The notes: a model not told the origin generated them from the sequence alone. Numbered from the stretch's first letter, positions 1-8,961 are shown. The stretch: 64,000 nucleotides of DNA from CAXBID01 sp963815305 (GCA_963815305.1 CAWFFW010000001.1:3410001-3474000); one strand, 5' to 3'. A program made the numbers and translations.

Positions 1-1920
1 GGCATTATTGCATCAGGTTCTATTCTCCATTATTTAGGTGAAACGCAGCATCATAAATTACAGCATATCACCTCTATTTCTAGAATTGCGGAGGATGATT
101 ATGTGTGGATGGATAAATTCACCATTAGAAATTTAGAGCTTTATAATTCTACAAATAATAATGCGGTTACGCTTATAAATATTATTGATAAAACCATTTC
201 GCCTATGGGCGGAAGACTTTTAAAACGTTGGTTGGCATTACCGCTTAAAAATTTAGATAAAATTAAGCAGCGTCATGAAGTTGTAAGTTTTTTAACTAAA
301 GAAAATACAAGTCTTCAGAAAATTCAAAATCATATCAAATATATTGGCGATTTAGAACGTCTTATTTCTAAAACAGCTACAGGAAAAGTTAATCCAAGAG
401 AGGTCATTCAGCTAAAAAATTCTTTAGAAGCTATAGTGCCTATTAAGGCTTTGACTTCAAATTGTGCTAATGAGTCACTAAAAATTATTGGCGATACGCT
501 TCAAAGTTGTGAGGTACTACGTGAAAAAATAAAGGAAACTTTATATGAAGATGCACCTGTAAATGTTTTAAAAGGAAATAGTATTGCTTCTGGGTTTTCT
601 TCAGAATTAGATGAATTGCGAGGTTTATCAAAATCAGGAAAAGATTATCTTGATAATATGCTCGAGCGCGAGAGTGAACGCACGGGTATTACATCACTTA
701 AAATAGCATCAAATAACGTATTTGGATATTATATTGAAGTTAGAAATACACATAAAGATAAAGTTCCTGAAGAGTGGGTACGGAAACAAACTTTAGTAAA
801 TGCAGAGCGCTATATAACAGAAGAGCTTAAAGAATATGAATCTAAAATTTTAGGTGCCGAAGAACGTATTTTAGCTATTGAGCAGCAATTATTTTCAGAG
901 TTAGTGGTTTGGATGAATCAGTATATCAAAGCGGTTCAGCAAAACGCCTATCTAATTGGGCAATTAGATTGTTTATGTGGTTTTGCGCAATTGGCAAAAG
1001 ATAATAAATATGTGTACCCCACTTTAGATGATTCTTTTGATTTAGAGATAAGAGATGGCCGCCATCCAGTGATTGAAAAACAATTACCACTTGGGGAAGC
1101 TTATATTGCTAACGATGTATTTTTGGATAGAATTTCACAGCAAATTATAATGATTACAGGGCCTAATATGTCTGGTAAATCGGCAATTTTACGTCAAACA
1201 GCTTTAATTGTTTTACTTGCTCAGATGGGAAGTTTTGTGCCAGCAAAAGCCGCTAGAATAGGTTTAGTAGATAAGATTTTTACTAGAGTAGGTGCCAGTG
1301 ATAATATTTCGATGGGCGAATCCACGTTCATGGTTGAAATGAATGAAACAGCTTCTATTTTGAATAATATCTCAGATAGGAGTTTAGTATTGTTAGATGA
1401 AATTGGTCGAGGGACAAGTACTTACGATGGTATTTCAATAGCTTGGGCGATTAGTGAATATTTACACGAACATCCTTCTAAACCCAAAACCTTATTTGCT
1501 ACCCATTACCATGAGTTAAATGAAATGACTGAAACGTTTGAGCGTATTAAAAACTTTAACGTATCTGTAAAAGAATTAAAAGACAATGTATTGTTTTTAA
1601 GAAAATTGGTTGAAGGAGGAAGCGCACATAGCTTCGGAATTCATGTGGCTAGAATGGCAGGTATGCCGCAACAAGTTTTACATAGGGCTAACACCATTTT
1701 AAAAAAATTAGAGCAATCACATTCCAGCGAAGAACTTACTGATAAGGTGAAATCGTTAAATAATGAGATGCAACTAAGTTTTTTTAATTTGGACGACCCT
1801 TTATTAGAAAATATAAAAGAAGAAATATTACATATTGATATTGATACACTTACCCCCGTTGAAGCCCTTATGAAATTGAATGAAATTAAGCGGATGTTGG
1901 TTAAGAAAAAGCACGCGTAA
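1..1920 (+). CDS. mutS: DNA mismatch repair protein MutS (5' end missing)
   Basis: The mismatch-recognition ATPase MutS finds mispairs after replication and recruits MutL. The reading frame is open from base 1 without a start, so the N-terminal mismatch-binding part lies upstream of the window. The visible 639 codons cover the lever/clamp region and the ABC-type ATPase. Walker A GPNMSGKS is at 1159-1182, the Walker B/D-loop DEIGRGTST begins at 1396, and the ATHYHEL switch region begins near 1498. The C-terminal helix-turn-helix dimerisation part follows, and the protein ends in a basic KKKHA tail. The GTG at 103 is internal and not a start, because homologous sequence continues upstream of it. 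Identification is secure; only the true 5' end is unknown. Confidence 0.97.
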   Translation, partial: GIIASGSILHYLGETQHHKLQHITSISRIAEDDYVWMDKFTIRNLELYNSTNNNAVTLINIIDKTISPMGGRLLKRWLALPLKNLDKIKQRHEVVSFLTKENTSLQKIQNHIKYIGDLERLISKTATGKVNPREVIQLKNSLEAIVPIKALTSNCANESLKIIGDTLQSCEVLREKIKETLYEDAPVNVLKGNSIASGFSSELDELRGLSKSGKDYLDNMLERESERTGITSLKIASNNVFGYYIEVRNTHKDKVPEEWVRKQTLVNAERYITEELKEYESKILGAEERILAIEQQLFSELVVWMNQYIKAVQQNAYLIGQLDCLCGFAQLAKDNKYVYPTLDDSFDLEIRDGRHPVIEKQLPLGEAYIANDVFLDRISQQIIMITGPNMSGKSAILRQTALIVLLAQMGSFVPAKAARIGLVDKIFTRVGASDNISMGESTFMVEMNETASILNNISDRSLVLLDEIGRGTSTYDGISIAWAISEYLHEHPSKPKTLFATHYHELNEMTETFERIKNFNVSVKELKDNVLFLRKLVEGGSAHSFGIHVARMAGMPQQVLHRANTILKKLEQSHSSEELTDKVKSLNNEMQLSFFNLDDPLLENIKEEILHIDIDTLTPVEALMKLNEIKRMLVKKKHA

Positions 1921-1949
1921 AATAAAAAATATTTATTTTGTGAAAAGGC

Positions 1950-1979
1950 TTTGGTTTTAGTATAAAAATTTTAAATTTG
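1950..1979 (+). promoter_or_regulatory. Bacteroidota-type promoter for the tRNA-Gly/tRNA-Leu unit
   Basis: A TTTG box (1950-1953) is followed after 18 nt by TAAATTTG (1972-1979), which fits the Bacteroidota sigma-ABfr consensus TTTG-N17 to 20-TAnnTTTG. The expected start point, a few bases downstream, lies about 30 nt before tRNA-Gly. Confidence 0.75.
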
Positions 1980-2017
1980 CATCCGCAATAGCGATATTGC
2001 ACGTTCATTAAAAAACT

Positions 2018-2089
2018 GCGAAAGTAGCTCAGGGGTAGAGCATCACCTTGCCAAGGTGGGGGTCGCGGGTTCAAATCCCGTCTTTCGCT
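2018..2089 (+). tRNA. tRNA-Gly (anticodon GCC)
   Basis: A 72-nt cloverleaf. Acceptor stem GCGAAAG pairs with CTTTCGC (2082-2088), the T-arm carries GGTTCAAATCC, and the anticodon loop is TTGCCAA with GCC at 2050-2052. CCA is not encoded. It is the first gene of a two-tRNA unit behind the promoter at 1950. Confidence 0.95.
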
Positions 2090-2115
2090 CTGAAACTTTC
2101 TTTAAATATACCAAT

Positions 2116-2199
2116 GCTGAAGTGGTGGAATTGGTAGACACGTTGGACTTAAAATCCAATGTCCATTAGGACGTACGGGTTCAAGTCCCGTCTTCAGTA
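2116..2199 (+). tRNA. tRNA-Leu (anticodon TAA)
   Basis: A class II tRNA of 84 nt with a long variable arm. The anticodon stem is TTGGA/TCCAA and the loop CTTAAAA has TAA at 2150-2152. The acceptor stem is GCTGAAG/CTTCAGT with a G-U first pair. It reads UUA, the favoured Leu codon in this AT-rich genome. It follows tRNA-Gly by 26 nt and is the last structural RNA before the copper block. Confidence 0.94.
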
Positions 2200-2201
2200 C
2201 T

Positions 2202-2236
2202 AAGCCTTTACAAGTTTTCTTGTAAAGGCTTTTTTA
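2202..2236 (+). terminator. Rho-independent terminator of the tRNA unit
   Basis: A perfect 13-bp stem (2202-2214 with 2219-2231) with a TTTT loop is followed by T-rich sequence immediately after tRNA-Leu. Confidence 0.9.
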
Positions 2237-2239
2237 TTC

Positions 2240-2261
2240 AGGTACAACATAGGTACAACAT
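2240..2261. repeat. Two tandem copies of AGGTACAACAT downstream of tRNA-Leu
   Basis: The 11-mer AGGTACAACAT occurs back to back at 2240-2250 and 2251-2261. Short direct repeats just 3' of a tRNA are typical of integrase arm sites or old attachment sites. No integrase gene and no second copy of the tRNA 3' end were found in the window, so an att role is inference only. Confidence 0.5.
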
Positions 2262-2393
2262 TTTGATATTTTTTATTTATTCATTTTATTTAAAATGAAT
2301 TAGTGTCTTTTTATTTTAATGACTATTACAGAATCCTTAAACTGTTGTTAATTAATTACTATCATTTCAAAATTTCGTAACTTAGCAGGTATT

Positions 2394-2807
2394 ATGAAAT
2401 TAGTATTCCATAAAATAATGTCAATATTAATGGCTTTTGTAGTGTTATTCTCTACCATGTCATTTACGCTTAATATGCATTATTGTGGCGATACTTTGGT
2501 AGAAACTGCTATCTTCCATAAAGCTGAAGGATGCGGAATGGACATGGAAATGCCTTCGACTGAAGGTTGTTCTATCACAAAAAAGAATTGCTGTAATGAT
2601 GAGCAATTAGTAATCGATGGTCAAGACGAATTACAACTTCAAGTTGACAAAATCTCTTTTGAACAACAAATATTCATTACGTCATTTATTTATACTTATA
2701 TTAACGGCTTCGAAGGTTTAGAGAATAATGTATTTTCTTTCGAAGACTACAAACCACCACTCGTCATAAGGCAACTCTACAAGCTAGACGAGATGTATTT
2801 AATTTGA
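2394..2807 (+). CDS. HYC-CC-PP family secreted small protein
   Basis: This 137-aa protein begins with a basic N-terminus and a hydrophobic signal segment (about residues 3-27). Then come the family hallmarks: HYC at 30-32, a Cys/Met-rich stretch containing CGMDMEM, a CC pair in KKNCC at about 66-67, and a PP pair in YKPPL near the C-terminus. This matches the small Bacteroidota family called HYC_CC_PP, whose function is not established; members often sit next to metal-efflux genes. The Cys, His and Met content and its place as first gene of the copper block suggest a periplasmic metal-binding or chaperone role (inference). A 109-nt gap with inverted repeats separates it from cusA. Confidence 0.75.
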   Translation: MKLVFHKIMSILMAFVVLFSTMSFTLNMHYCGDTLVETAIFHKAEGCGMDMEMPSTEGCSITKKNCCNDEQLVIDGQDELQLQVDKISFEQQIFITSFIYTYINGFEGLENNVFSFEDYKPPLVIRQLYKLDEMYLI

Positions 2808-2826
2808 TTTTTAAACAATAGACTAT

Positions 2827-2859
2827 ATTATCCTATGATTATAATGTTGTAAGGATAAT
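2827..2859 (+). promoter_or_regulatory. Inverted repeat between the HYC-CC-PP gene and cusA
   Basis: ATTATCCT (2827-2834) and AGGATAAT (2852-2859) form an 8-bp inverted repeat with a 17-nt spacer. A second small hairpin (GGTGTT/AACGCC) follows near 2871. It could be an operator for the efflux genes or a weak RNA hairpin; nothing in the sequence decides between these. Confidence 0.3.
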
Positions 2860-2916
2860 TCGTTGTATTAGGTGTTTTCATAACGCCAATGTCTAACTGT
2901 TTAATAATCAAAGCTC

Positions 2917-5900
2917 ATGCTGAATAAAAGCATAAAATTTTTAATAGAAAACAAACTCGTTGCAGTACTTCTACTTTTTCTTTTTGTAGGTTGGGGCACT
3001 GTTAATGCACCATTTAATTGGGATACTGGTTTTTTACCGAGTAATCCTGTAGCGGTAGATGCCATTCCAGATATTGGTGAAAACCAACAAATCGTATTTA
3101 CGAAATGGGCTGGTCGTTCACCACAAGATATTGAAGACCAAATTACATATCCTTTAACCACTTCTCTATTAGGAATCCCTGGAGTAAAAACCATTCGTAG
3201 TTCATCTATGTTTGGATTCTCAAGTATCTATATAATTTTTGAAGAAGATATAGAATTCTATTGGAGTCGTAGTCGCATCCTCGAAAAACTAAACTCGTTA
3301 CCTAGCGGATTATTACCCGAAGGTGTTAACCCTGCTTTGGGTCCAGATGCCACAGGTTTAGGTCAAATCTTTTGGTATACATTAGAAGGTCGTGATGAAA
3401 ATGGAAATGTCACTGGTGGCTGGGATTTACAAGAGTTACGAAGCATACAAGATTACTATGTAAAATATGGGTTATCATCTGCAAGTGGTGTGTCTGAAGT
3501 GGCTTCAATTGGTGGTTATGTTAAGGAATATCAAGTAGATGTAGATCCAGAGCTGATGCGTCAATATAACATTAGCTTGAACCAAGTTGTAAAAGCGGTT
3601 AAAAGTAGTAATCAAGATATTGGTGCACAAACTTTAGAAATCAATCAAGCTGAATATTTAGTGCGTGGTTTGGGTTATGTGAAATCTATTGAAGATATTG
3701 AAAACGCGGTAGTGACTTCAGAAGATTTTATTTCCATTAAGATTAAAGACATTGGTAAAGTATCGTTAGGTCCAGCAACACGAAGAGGTTTATTGGATAA
3801 AGAAGGTGCCGAAGTCGTTGGTGGTGTTGTAGTTGCACGTTATGGTGCGAATCCGATGGAAGTGATTAACAATGTAAAAACTCAAATTGAGGAACTGAAA
3901 GGTGGTTTACCAACAAAAGTATTGGCTGATGGACGAACATCTCAATTAACAGTCGTTCCTTTTTATGATCGTACCGAGCTAATTGAAGAAACATTAGACA
4001 CACTAAATGAAGCATTGACACTAGAAATATTAATTACCATTTTGGTTATTATTGTTATGGTTTTCAATTTAAGAGCTTCTATTTTAATTTCTGGATTATT
4101 GCCTGTTGCTGTATTAATGGTATTTGTTACCATGAAACTGTTTAACGTAGATGCCAATATTGTAGCACTTTCTGGTATTGCTATTGCTATTGGAACTATG
4201 GTAGATGTAGGTGTTATTCTCGCAGAGAATATGATTCGCCATCTCGATGATGAAAAATTAAGGTTACGAGAAGATGGTACAGCGTTAACTACAAATGAAG
4301 TGGTTTATAATGCGACTGCCGAAGTTTCTGGAGCGATTTTAACTGCGGTATTAACTACAATCATCAGCTTTGTTCCAGTATTTACTATGATTGGTGCCGA
4401 AGGAAAACTGTTTAGACCATTAGCGTTTACCAAAACAATGGCGTTATCAGCATCGTTGGTTATTGCATTATTTCTAATTCCACCATTTGCAGCTTATTTA
4501 TTCAGAAAAACATCACTTAAAAGTTCATTTAAATATATCATAAATGGTGCTTTAATACTAGCTGGAATCGCAGTTATGATCTCAGGGTTTTGGTTAGGAA
4601 TTATTTTAATTGCTTTTGGTATTACAGGTTTACTTGGAATTTTGGGTAAACTAAATAAGAAAAACAGCAACCTCGTAAATATTATTATTTCATGTACTGC
4701 CATTGTGTTTTTACTTGCCGAATATTGGAGACCATTAGGCTTTGACAGAAGTATTCTAGTTAACTTAATTTTTGTCGCGATTATTTGCTTCGGAATTTTG
4801 GGGATATTTTCAATTTTACGACGGTATTATGGTCAAATTTTAAATTGGGCTTTAGCAAACAAGTTATTGTTTTTAATTATTCCAGCAATTGTGCTTGTTT
4901 CTGGGGGATGGATTATGAACAATACAGGAAAAGAATTTATGCCATCTTTAAATGAAGGTTCTTTTCTATTAATGCCTACCTCATTGCCACATGCTGGAGT
5001 TGAAGAAAATAAACGCGTGCTTCAGCAATTAGATATGGCTGTTGCCACCATTCCGGAAATTGAAACTGTAGTAGGGAAAGCTGGTAGAACAGAATCTGCA
5101 TTAGATCCTGCACCTTTATCCATGTACGAAAACATGATTCAGTATAAATCTGAATATATGCGAAATTCCAAAGGAAAAAGACAACGCTACAAAGTAAACG
5201 ACGATGGTGCTTTTGAGTTGAAAGATGGGACATTTATCGCCAACCCTAATAATTCAGAAAATACTGTTTTCACCGAAGTTAAACATAATCAACTTATTGA
5301 AGATAATGATGGCGAATTCTATCGTAATTGGCGCCCAGAAATTAATAGTCCTGATGATATTTGGAATGAAATCGTAAGCGTTACCAAATTACCAGGCGTT
5401 ACTTCTGCACCAAAATTACAACCTATAGAAACCAGATTGGTCATGCTTCAAACAGGAATGCGTGCACCAATGGGAATAAAAGTAAAAGGACAAGATTTAA
5501 AACAAATCGAAGCATTTGGGTTACAATTAGAAAGTCTTTTAAAACAAGCTGAAGGTGTAAAAGAGCAAGCTGTTTTTGCAGATCGAATTGTAGGGAAACC
5601 TTATTTACTCATCGATATTGATAGAGAAAAAATAGCACGTTATGGTGTGTCTATAGAAGATGTACAAAGTGTGCTGAAAGTAGCCATTGGCGGTATGGCC
5701 ATAACCCAAACGGTTGAAGGTCGAGAACGCTATGGTGTGCGGGTGCGATATCCAAGAGAATTAAGAGCTAATCCTACCGATTTGCAGCAAATTTATATTC
5801 CTGTTGCAAAAGGCAGTCCGATTCCATTAAGTGAATTAGCGACAATTAGATATGAACAAGGTCCACAAGTCATTAAAAGTGAAGATACCTTTTTAGTAGG

Positions 5901-6645
5901 CTATGTGTTGTTTGATAAATTAGATGGGTTTGCAGAAGTTGATGTTGTTGAAAATGCACAAGCGTTATTTCAACAGAAAATAGATTCAGGAGAATTAACT
6001 GTTCCTAAAGGTATCAGCTATAAATTTACAGGCACTTATGAAAATCAGTTACGAGCAGAAAAAACACTTTCTGTTGTCGTTCCATTAGCGCTTGCTATTA
6101 TTTTCTTGATTCTGTATTTCCAATTCAAATCTGTTACGACTTCATTAATGGTTTTTACAGGAATAACGGTTGCATTTGCAGGTGGTTTTATAATGATATG
6201 GTTATACGGGCAAGATTGGTTTTTCAATTTCAGTTTGTTTGGAGAGAATATGCGAGACCTTTTCAATATGAAAACCATCAATTTAAGTGTCGCAGTTTGG
6301 GTAGGTTTCATAGCATTATTTGGTATTGCTACCGATGATGGTGTCGTGATGGCAACATATCTCACACAAACTTTTGAGCGAGAAAAACCTTCTGATAAAA
6401 AGAGTATTAGAGCTTCTGCTTTACAAGCAGCCGAAAAACGTATTCGTCCGTGTTTAATGACTACTGTAACTACCATTTTGGCACTGTTACCAGTACTAAC
6501 ATCTACAGGAAAAGGAAGTGATATTATGATACCTATGGCCATTCCCATATTTGGCGGAATGGTTATAGACATTACCTCTTACTTTATTGTACCCGTATTA
6601 TATAGCTGGAGAGAAGAGTTTAAATTGAAAAGAGCAAACAAATGA
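2917..6645 (+). CDS. cusA: CusA/CzcA-family heavy-metal efflux RND permease
   Basis: This is the inner-membrane proton-driven pump of a tripartite metal exporter, taking metal from periplasm or cytoplasm to the outer-membrane channel. The 1242-aa sequence has the HME-RND pattern: a first TM near residues 9-30, porter domain, and the TM4 motif with Asp430 and the AEN triplet. A second half ends in a repeat of the TM bundle. DATGLGQIFWYTLEGRD and MLQTGMRAPMGIKV (about 845-858) resemble the copper/silver CusA branch, including Met residues. It is about 200 aa longer than E. coli CusA. Extra hydrophobic helices occupy roughly residues 530-640, between the first TM bundle and second half, and there is an added polar stretch near 750-800. 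It overlaps cusC by 4 bp (ATGA). Copper/silver specificity is inferred from motifs and neighbours. Confidence 0.9.
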   Translation: MLNKSIKFLIENKLVAVLLLFLFVGWGTVNAPFNWDTGFLPSNPVAVDAIPDIGENQQIVFTKWAGRSPQDIEDQITYPLTTSLLGIPGVKTIRSSSMFGFSSIYIIFEEDIEFYWSRSRILEKLNSLPSGLLPEGVNPALGPDATGLGQIFWYTLEGRDENGNVTGGWDLQELRSIQDYYVKYGLSSASGVSEVASIGGYVKEYQVDVDPELMRQYNISLNQVVKAVKSSNQDIGAQTLEINQAEYLVRGLGYVKSIEDIENAVVTSEDFISIKIKDIGKVSLGPATRRGLLDKEGAEVVGGVVVARYGANPMEVINNVKTQIEELKGGLPTKVLADGRTSQLTVVPFYDRTELIEETLDTLNEALTLEILITILVIIVMVFNLRASILISGLLPVAVLMVFVTMKLFNVDANIVALSGIAIAIGTMVDVGVILAENMIRHLDDEKLRLREDGTALTTNEVVYNATAEVSGAILTAVLTTIISFVPVFTMIGAEGKLFRPLAFTKTMALSASLVIALFLIPPFAAYLFRKTSLKSSFKYIINGALILAGIAVMISGFWLGIILIAFGITGLLGILGKLNKKNSNLVNIIISCTAIVFLLAEYWRPLGFDRSILVNLIFVAIICFGILGIFSILRRYYGQILNWALANKLLFLIIPAIVLVSGGWIMNNTGKEFMPSLNEGSFLLMPTSLPHAGVEENKRVLQQLDMAVATIPEIETVVGKAGRTESALDPAPLSMYENMIQYKSEYMRNSKGKRQRYKVNDDGAFELKDGTFIANPNNSENTVFTEVKHNQLIEDNDGEFYRNWRPEINSPDDIWNEIVSVTKLPGVTSAPKLQPIETRLVMLQTGMRAPMGIKVKGQDLKQIEAFGLQLESLLKQAEGVKEQAVFADRIVGKPYLLIDIDREKIARYGVSIEDVQSVLKVAIGGMAITQTVEGRERYGVRVRYPRELRANPTDLQQIYIPVAKGSPIPLSELATIRYEQGPQVIKSEDTFLVGYVLFDKLDGFAEVDVVENAQALFQQKIDSGELTVPKGISYKFTGTYENQLRAEKTLSVVVPLALAIIFLILYFQFKSVTTSLMVFTGITVAFAGGFIMIWLYGQDWFFNFSLFGENMRDLFNMKTINLSVAVWVGFIALFGIATDDGVVMATYLTQTFEREKPSDKKSIRASALQAAEKRIRPCLMTTVTTILALLPVLTSTGKGSDIMIPMAIPIFGGMVIDITSYFIVPVLYSWREEFKLKRANK

Positions 6646-7859
6646 AAAGAATAATTTATACACTCATAGGTTTATTAACTTTTAGTATTTCTAATGCGCA
6701 AGAATTAGAAATACTTATTAATGAAGCATTAACTAACAATCCTGAAATTCAAAAGTTTGAATTACAGTATAGCATCGCTTCCGAAAAAGTGAATGAAGTA
6801 AATACATTACCTAATACCGAATTTGGTGTAGGTTACTTCGTCAGTGAACCCGAAACCCGAACCGGAGCGCAACGCTTTAAGGTGTCTGCAAAACAAATGT
6901 TGCCTTGGTTTGGTAATATTACTGCAAGAGAGAATTACATCGCTTCATTGGCAGATACCAAATATGAAGACATCGTTATTGCCAAACGAAAGCTAATAAC
7001 CTCGGTGTCGCAGTCCTATTACAGTTTGTATGCAAATAAAGCCAAACAAGAGGTGTTATCTGAAAATATCAAATTATTAGAAACCTACGAAACATTAGCA
7101 TTAACATCAGTTGAAATAGGTAAAGCATCTGCGGTCGATGTGTTGCGATTACAAATGCGTCAAAATGAAATGCAACAATTATTAGATGTTTTAAGTCAAC
7201 AATTTTTGTCAGAACAAACTATCTTTAATAGGTTTTTAAATCGTGATAAGGATGTACAAATTTTTACAGTTAATGAATTAATAATGCCTTCAGAAGATTT
7301 TGAAATCAATTCTGAAAATTTAGCCTTACATCCTGAATTACTGAAATTTGATAAACTTTATAATTCGGTCCAAAAATCTGAATTGTTAAATCAAAAAGAA
7401 AGTAGTCCGATGCTAGGATTTGGTTTAGATTATATTAATGTTGATCAACGTCCTAATATGGATTTTAGTGATAACGGTAAAGATATAATCATGCCAATGG
7501 TGTCTTTATCCATTCCTATATTCAATAATAAATACAAATCCCAAACCAAACAAAATGAGTTGCAACAACAAGAGATTTTGGCACAAAAACAAGAACGCAC
7601 AAACACATTAGTAACATTTTTAGACAAAGCGATAAACGATAGAATGTCATCACGTATAAGTTATGCAACCCAAACGAAGAATTTAAAGCAAGCTAATAAT
7701 GCAGAAGAGATTCTTATTAAAAATTATGAGACAGGAACGATTGATTTTAATGATGTTTTGGATATACAAGAATTGCAACTGAAGTTTCAAATGAATCAAA
7801 TTGAATCTGTTAAAACCTATTATGTGCAAACCACCATTATTAATTATTTAACTAATTGA
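6642..7859 (+). CDS. cusC: TolC-family outer-membrane channel (CusC-like)
   Basis: A 405-aa outer-membrane factor that would accept substrate from CusA/CusB and release it outside. A signal peptide ends at about residue 19 (SNAQ). The remainder shows the TolC-family layout of long amphipathic helices in two structural repeats, with many Gln, Asn and Leu heptads. There is no lipobox. Its ATG overlaps the cusA stop codon, which implies translational coupling, and the next gene starts 3 nt after its stop. Family assignment is firm; the metal specificity follows only from cusA and the surrounding copper genes. Confidence 0.85.
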   Translation: MKRIIYTLIGLLTFSISNAQELEILINEALTNNPEIQKFELQYSIASEKVNEVNTLPNTEFGVGYFVSEPETRTGAQRFKVSAKQMLPWFGNITARENYIASLADTKYEDIVIAKRKLITSVSQSYYSLYANKAKQEVLSENIKLLETYETLALTSVEIGKASAVDVLRLQMRQNEMQQLLDVLSQQFLSEQTIFNRFLNRDKDVQIFTVNELIMPSEDFEINSENLALHPELLKFDKLYNSVQKSELLNQKESSPMLGFGLDYINVDQRPNMDFSDNGKDIIMPMVSLSIPIFNNKYKSQTKQNELQQQEILAQKQERTNTLVTFLDKAINDRMSSRISYATQTKNLKQANNAEEILIKNYETGTIDFNDVLDIQELQLKFQMNQIESVKTYYVQTTIINYLTN

Positions 7860-7862
7860 CCT

Positions 7863-8429
7863 ATGGAAAGAAAAGTATTTATAAAAAATATGGTTTGTGG
7901 GCGATGTGTAAGAGTTATCGAGGACGAAGTTAAAAAACTTAAAATTGATCTAAAACATATTGATTTAGGTTCAATTGTATATGAAGAAAAATCTAACGAT
8001 GATTTTCAAAAAATCAAAGCGGCTTTAGAAGAAAACGGTTTTGAGGTATTATTAGGACAAGATGAACAGCTAGTAGAACAGATTAAAATAGAACTTATCA
8101 AACTGCTGCAACAATTACCATTACAATTAGACAAAACACTTTCTAAATTTTTGGAGCTCAAAATGAATTTAGAATATTCTAAAATAAGTAGAATTTTCTC
8201 TTCAAAAGAAGGCATTACCATTGAAAAGTATTTTATAAAACTAAAAATAGAAAAGGCGAAAGAGTTAATACAATTACAAGAAAACAATTTTACTCAAATA
8301 AGCCAACTATTGGATTATAGCAATGTAAATCATTTTAGCAAACAGTTTAAAAGCGAATCTGGTATTAGTTTAACAACGTATAAGAACGAACAAAAAAATT
8401 TTAGAAACTCGTTAGACCAAATTGTATAG
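7863..8429 (+). CDS. HMA-like domain fused to AraC-type helix-turn-helix (probable metal-responsive regulator)
   Basis: A 188-aa protein with two parts. Residues 1-65 look like a heavy-metal-associated ferredoxin fold, with KNMVCGRCV placing a CxxC at the usual HMA position. Residues about 85-180 form an AraC-family DNA-binding domain with two HTH segments, including the family-typical stretch IEKAKELIQ and NHFSKQFKSESG. There is no signal peptide or TM segment, so it is cytosolic. It lies 3 nt behind cusC and would be co-transcribed with the pump. The likely role is a one-component copper sensor in which Cu(I) on the CxxC alters DNA binding. The architecture is visible, but the sensing role is inference. 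This differs from the usual CueR, CopY, CsoR or CusRS solutions. Confidence 0.8.
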   Translation: MERKVFIKNMVCGRCVRVIEDEVKKLKIDLKHIDLGSIVYEEKSNDDFQKIKAALEENGFEVLLGQDEQLVEQIKIELIKLLQQLPLQLDKTLSKFLELKMNLEYSKISRIFSSKEGITIEKYFIKLKIEKAKELIQLQENNFTQISQLLDYSNVNHFSKQFKSESGISLTTYKNEQKNFRNSLDQIV

Positions 8430-8504
8430 ATATAATCCATAATTATAACAATAACTATTTAGGACTCTAAATAACTTGTCCTCTAATTATAAATTTAAAC
8501 TATT

Positions 8505-8825
8505 ATGAAAAATCAAAAATTAATTGATGCGTTAACAGCTTGTATCGTACAATGTAACTATTGTGCTAGTGCCTGTTTAGATGGAGATCATGTAAAAATG
8601 ATGGCCAAATGTATTAAGACAGACATTATTTGTGCAGAAATTTGTAGTGCTACTTTAAAATTAGTGGCTATGGATGCTTCTTTAGCAAAAGAAATGGTAA
8701 AATTATGCCAAAAGTCTTGCAAAGAATGTGGTGACGATTGTGCAAAACACGATCATCAACATTGCAAAGATTGTGCAGAAGCCTGTAAAAAATGCGAGGA
8801 GGCTTGTAAAGCGTATTTAGCTTAA
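8505..8825 (+). CDS. Four-helix-bundle copper storage protein (Csp/DUF326 type)
   Basis: This 106-aa cytosolic protein contains 16 cysteines, at 13, 17, 20, 24, 36, 43, 47, 68, 72, 75, 79, 87, 90, 94, 97 and 101. Most are spaced as CxxC or CxxxC, so that they point into a helical bundle. That is the signature of the DUF326/Csp family, whose characterised members load many Cu(I) ions along the bundle core. There is no signal peptide, which favours the cytosolic Csp3-like branch. A strong terminator follows, so it probably ends the first transcript of the copper block. It would buffer cytosolic Cu(I) not yet exported. Confidence 0.88.
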   Translation: MKNQKLIDALTACIVQCNYCASACLDGDHVKMMAKCIKTDIICAEICSATLKLVAMDASLAKEMVKLCQKSCKECGDDCAKHDHQHCKDCAEACKKCEEACKAYLA

Positions 8826-8834
8826 AACTAAAAT

Positions 8835-8867
8835 GTCCTTCCTATGTATTGGAAGGACGTTTTTTTC
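8835..8867 (+). terminator. Rho-independent terminator after the copper storage gene
   Basis: GTCCTTCC (8835-8842) pairs with GGAAGGAC (8851-8858) and is followed by a T-rich run. It splits the copper block into two transcription units, 2394-8825 and 8962-16954. Confidence 0.85.
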
Positions 8868-8961
8868 GTTTAAAAATGATATGAAATTGAGAATATCAGG
8901 TATAAATAACGAATGAAACATGAGAGTGCCATTAATTACGCTAGTAGAAAAGATAAATAAT

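Noticed and set aside
2901..3194. Minus-strand open frame inside cusA (and similar antisense frames throughout)
   Set aside because: They overlap clear genes, show no family motifs and have the composition of a shadow frame.
8920..8961. Upstream in-frame ATG for the multicopper oxidase
   Set aside because: It would put 14 charged residues before a complete signal peptide; ATG 8962 is the better start.
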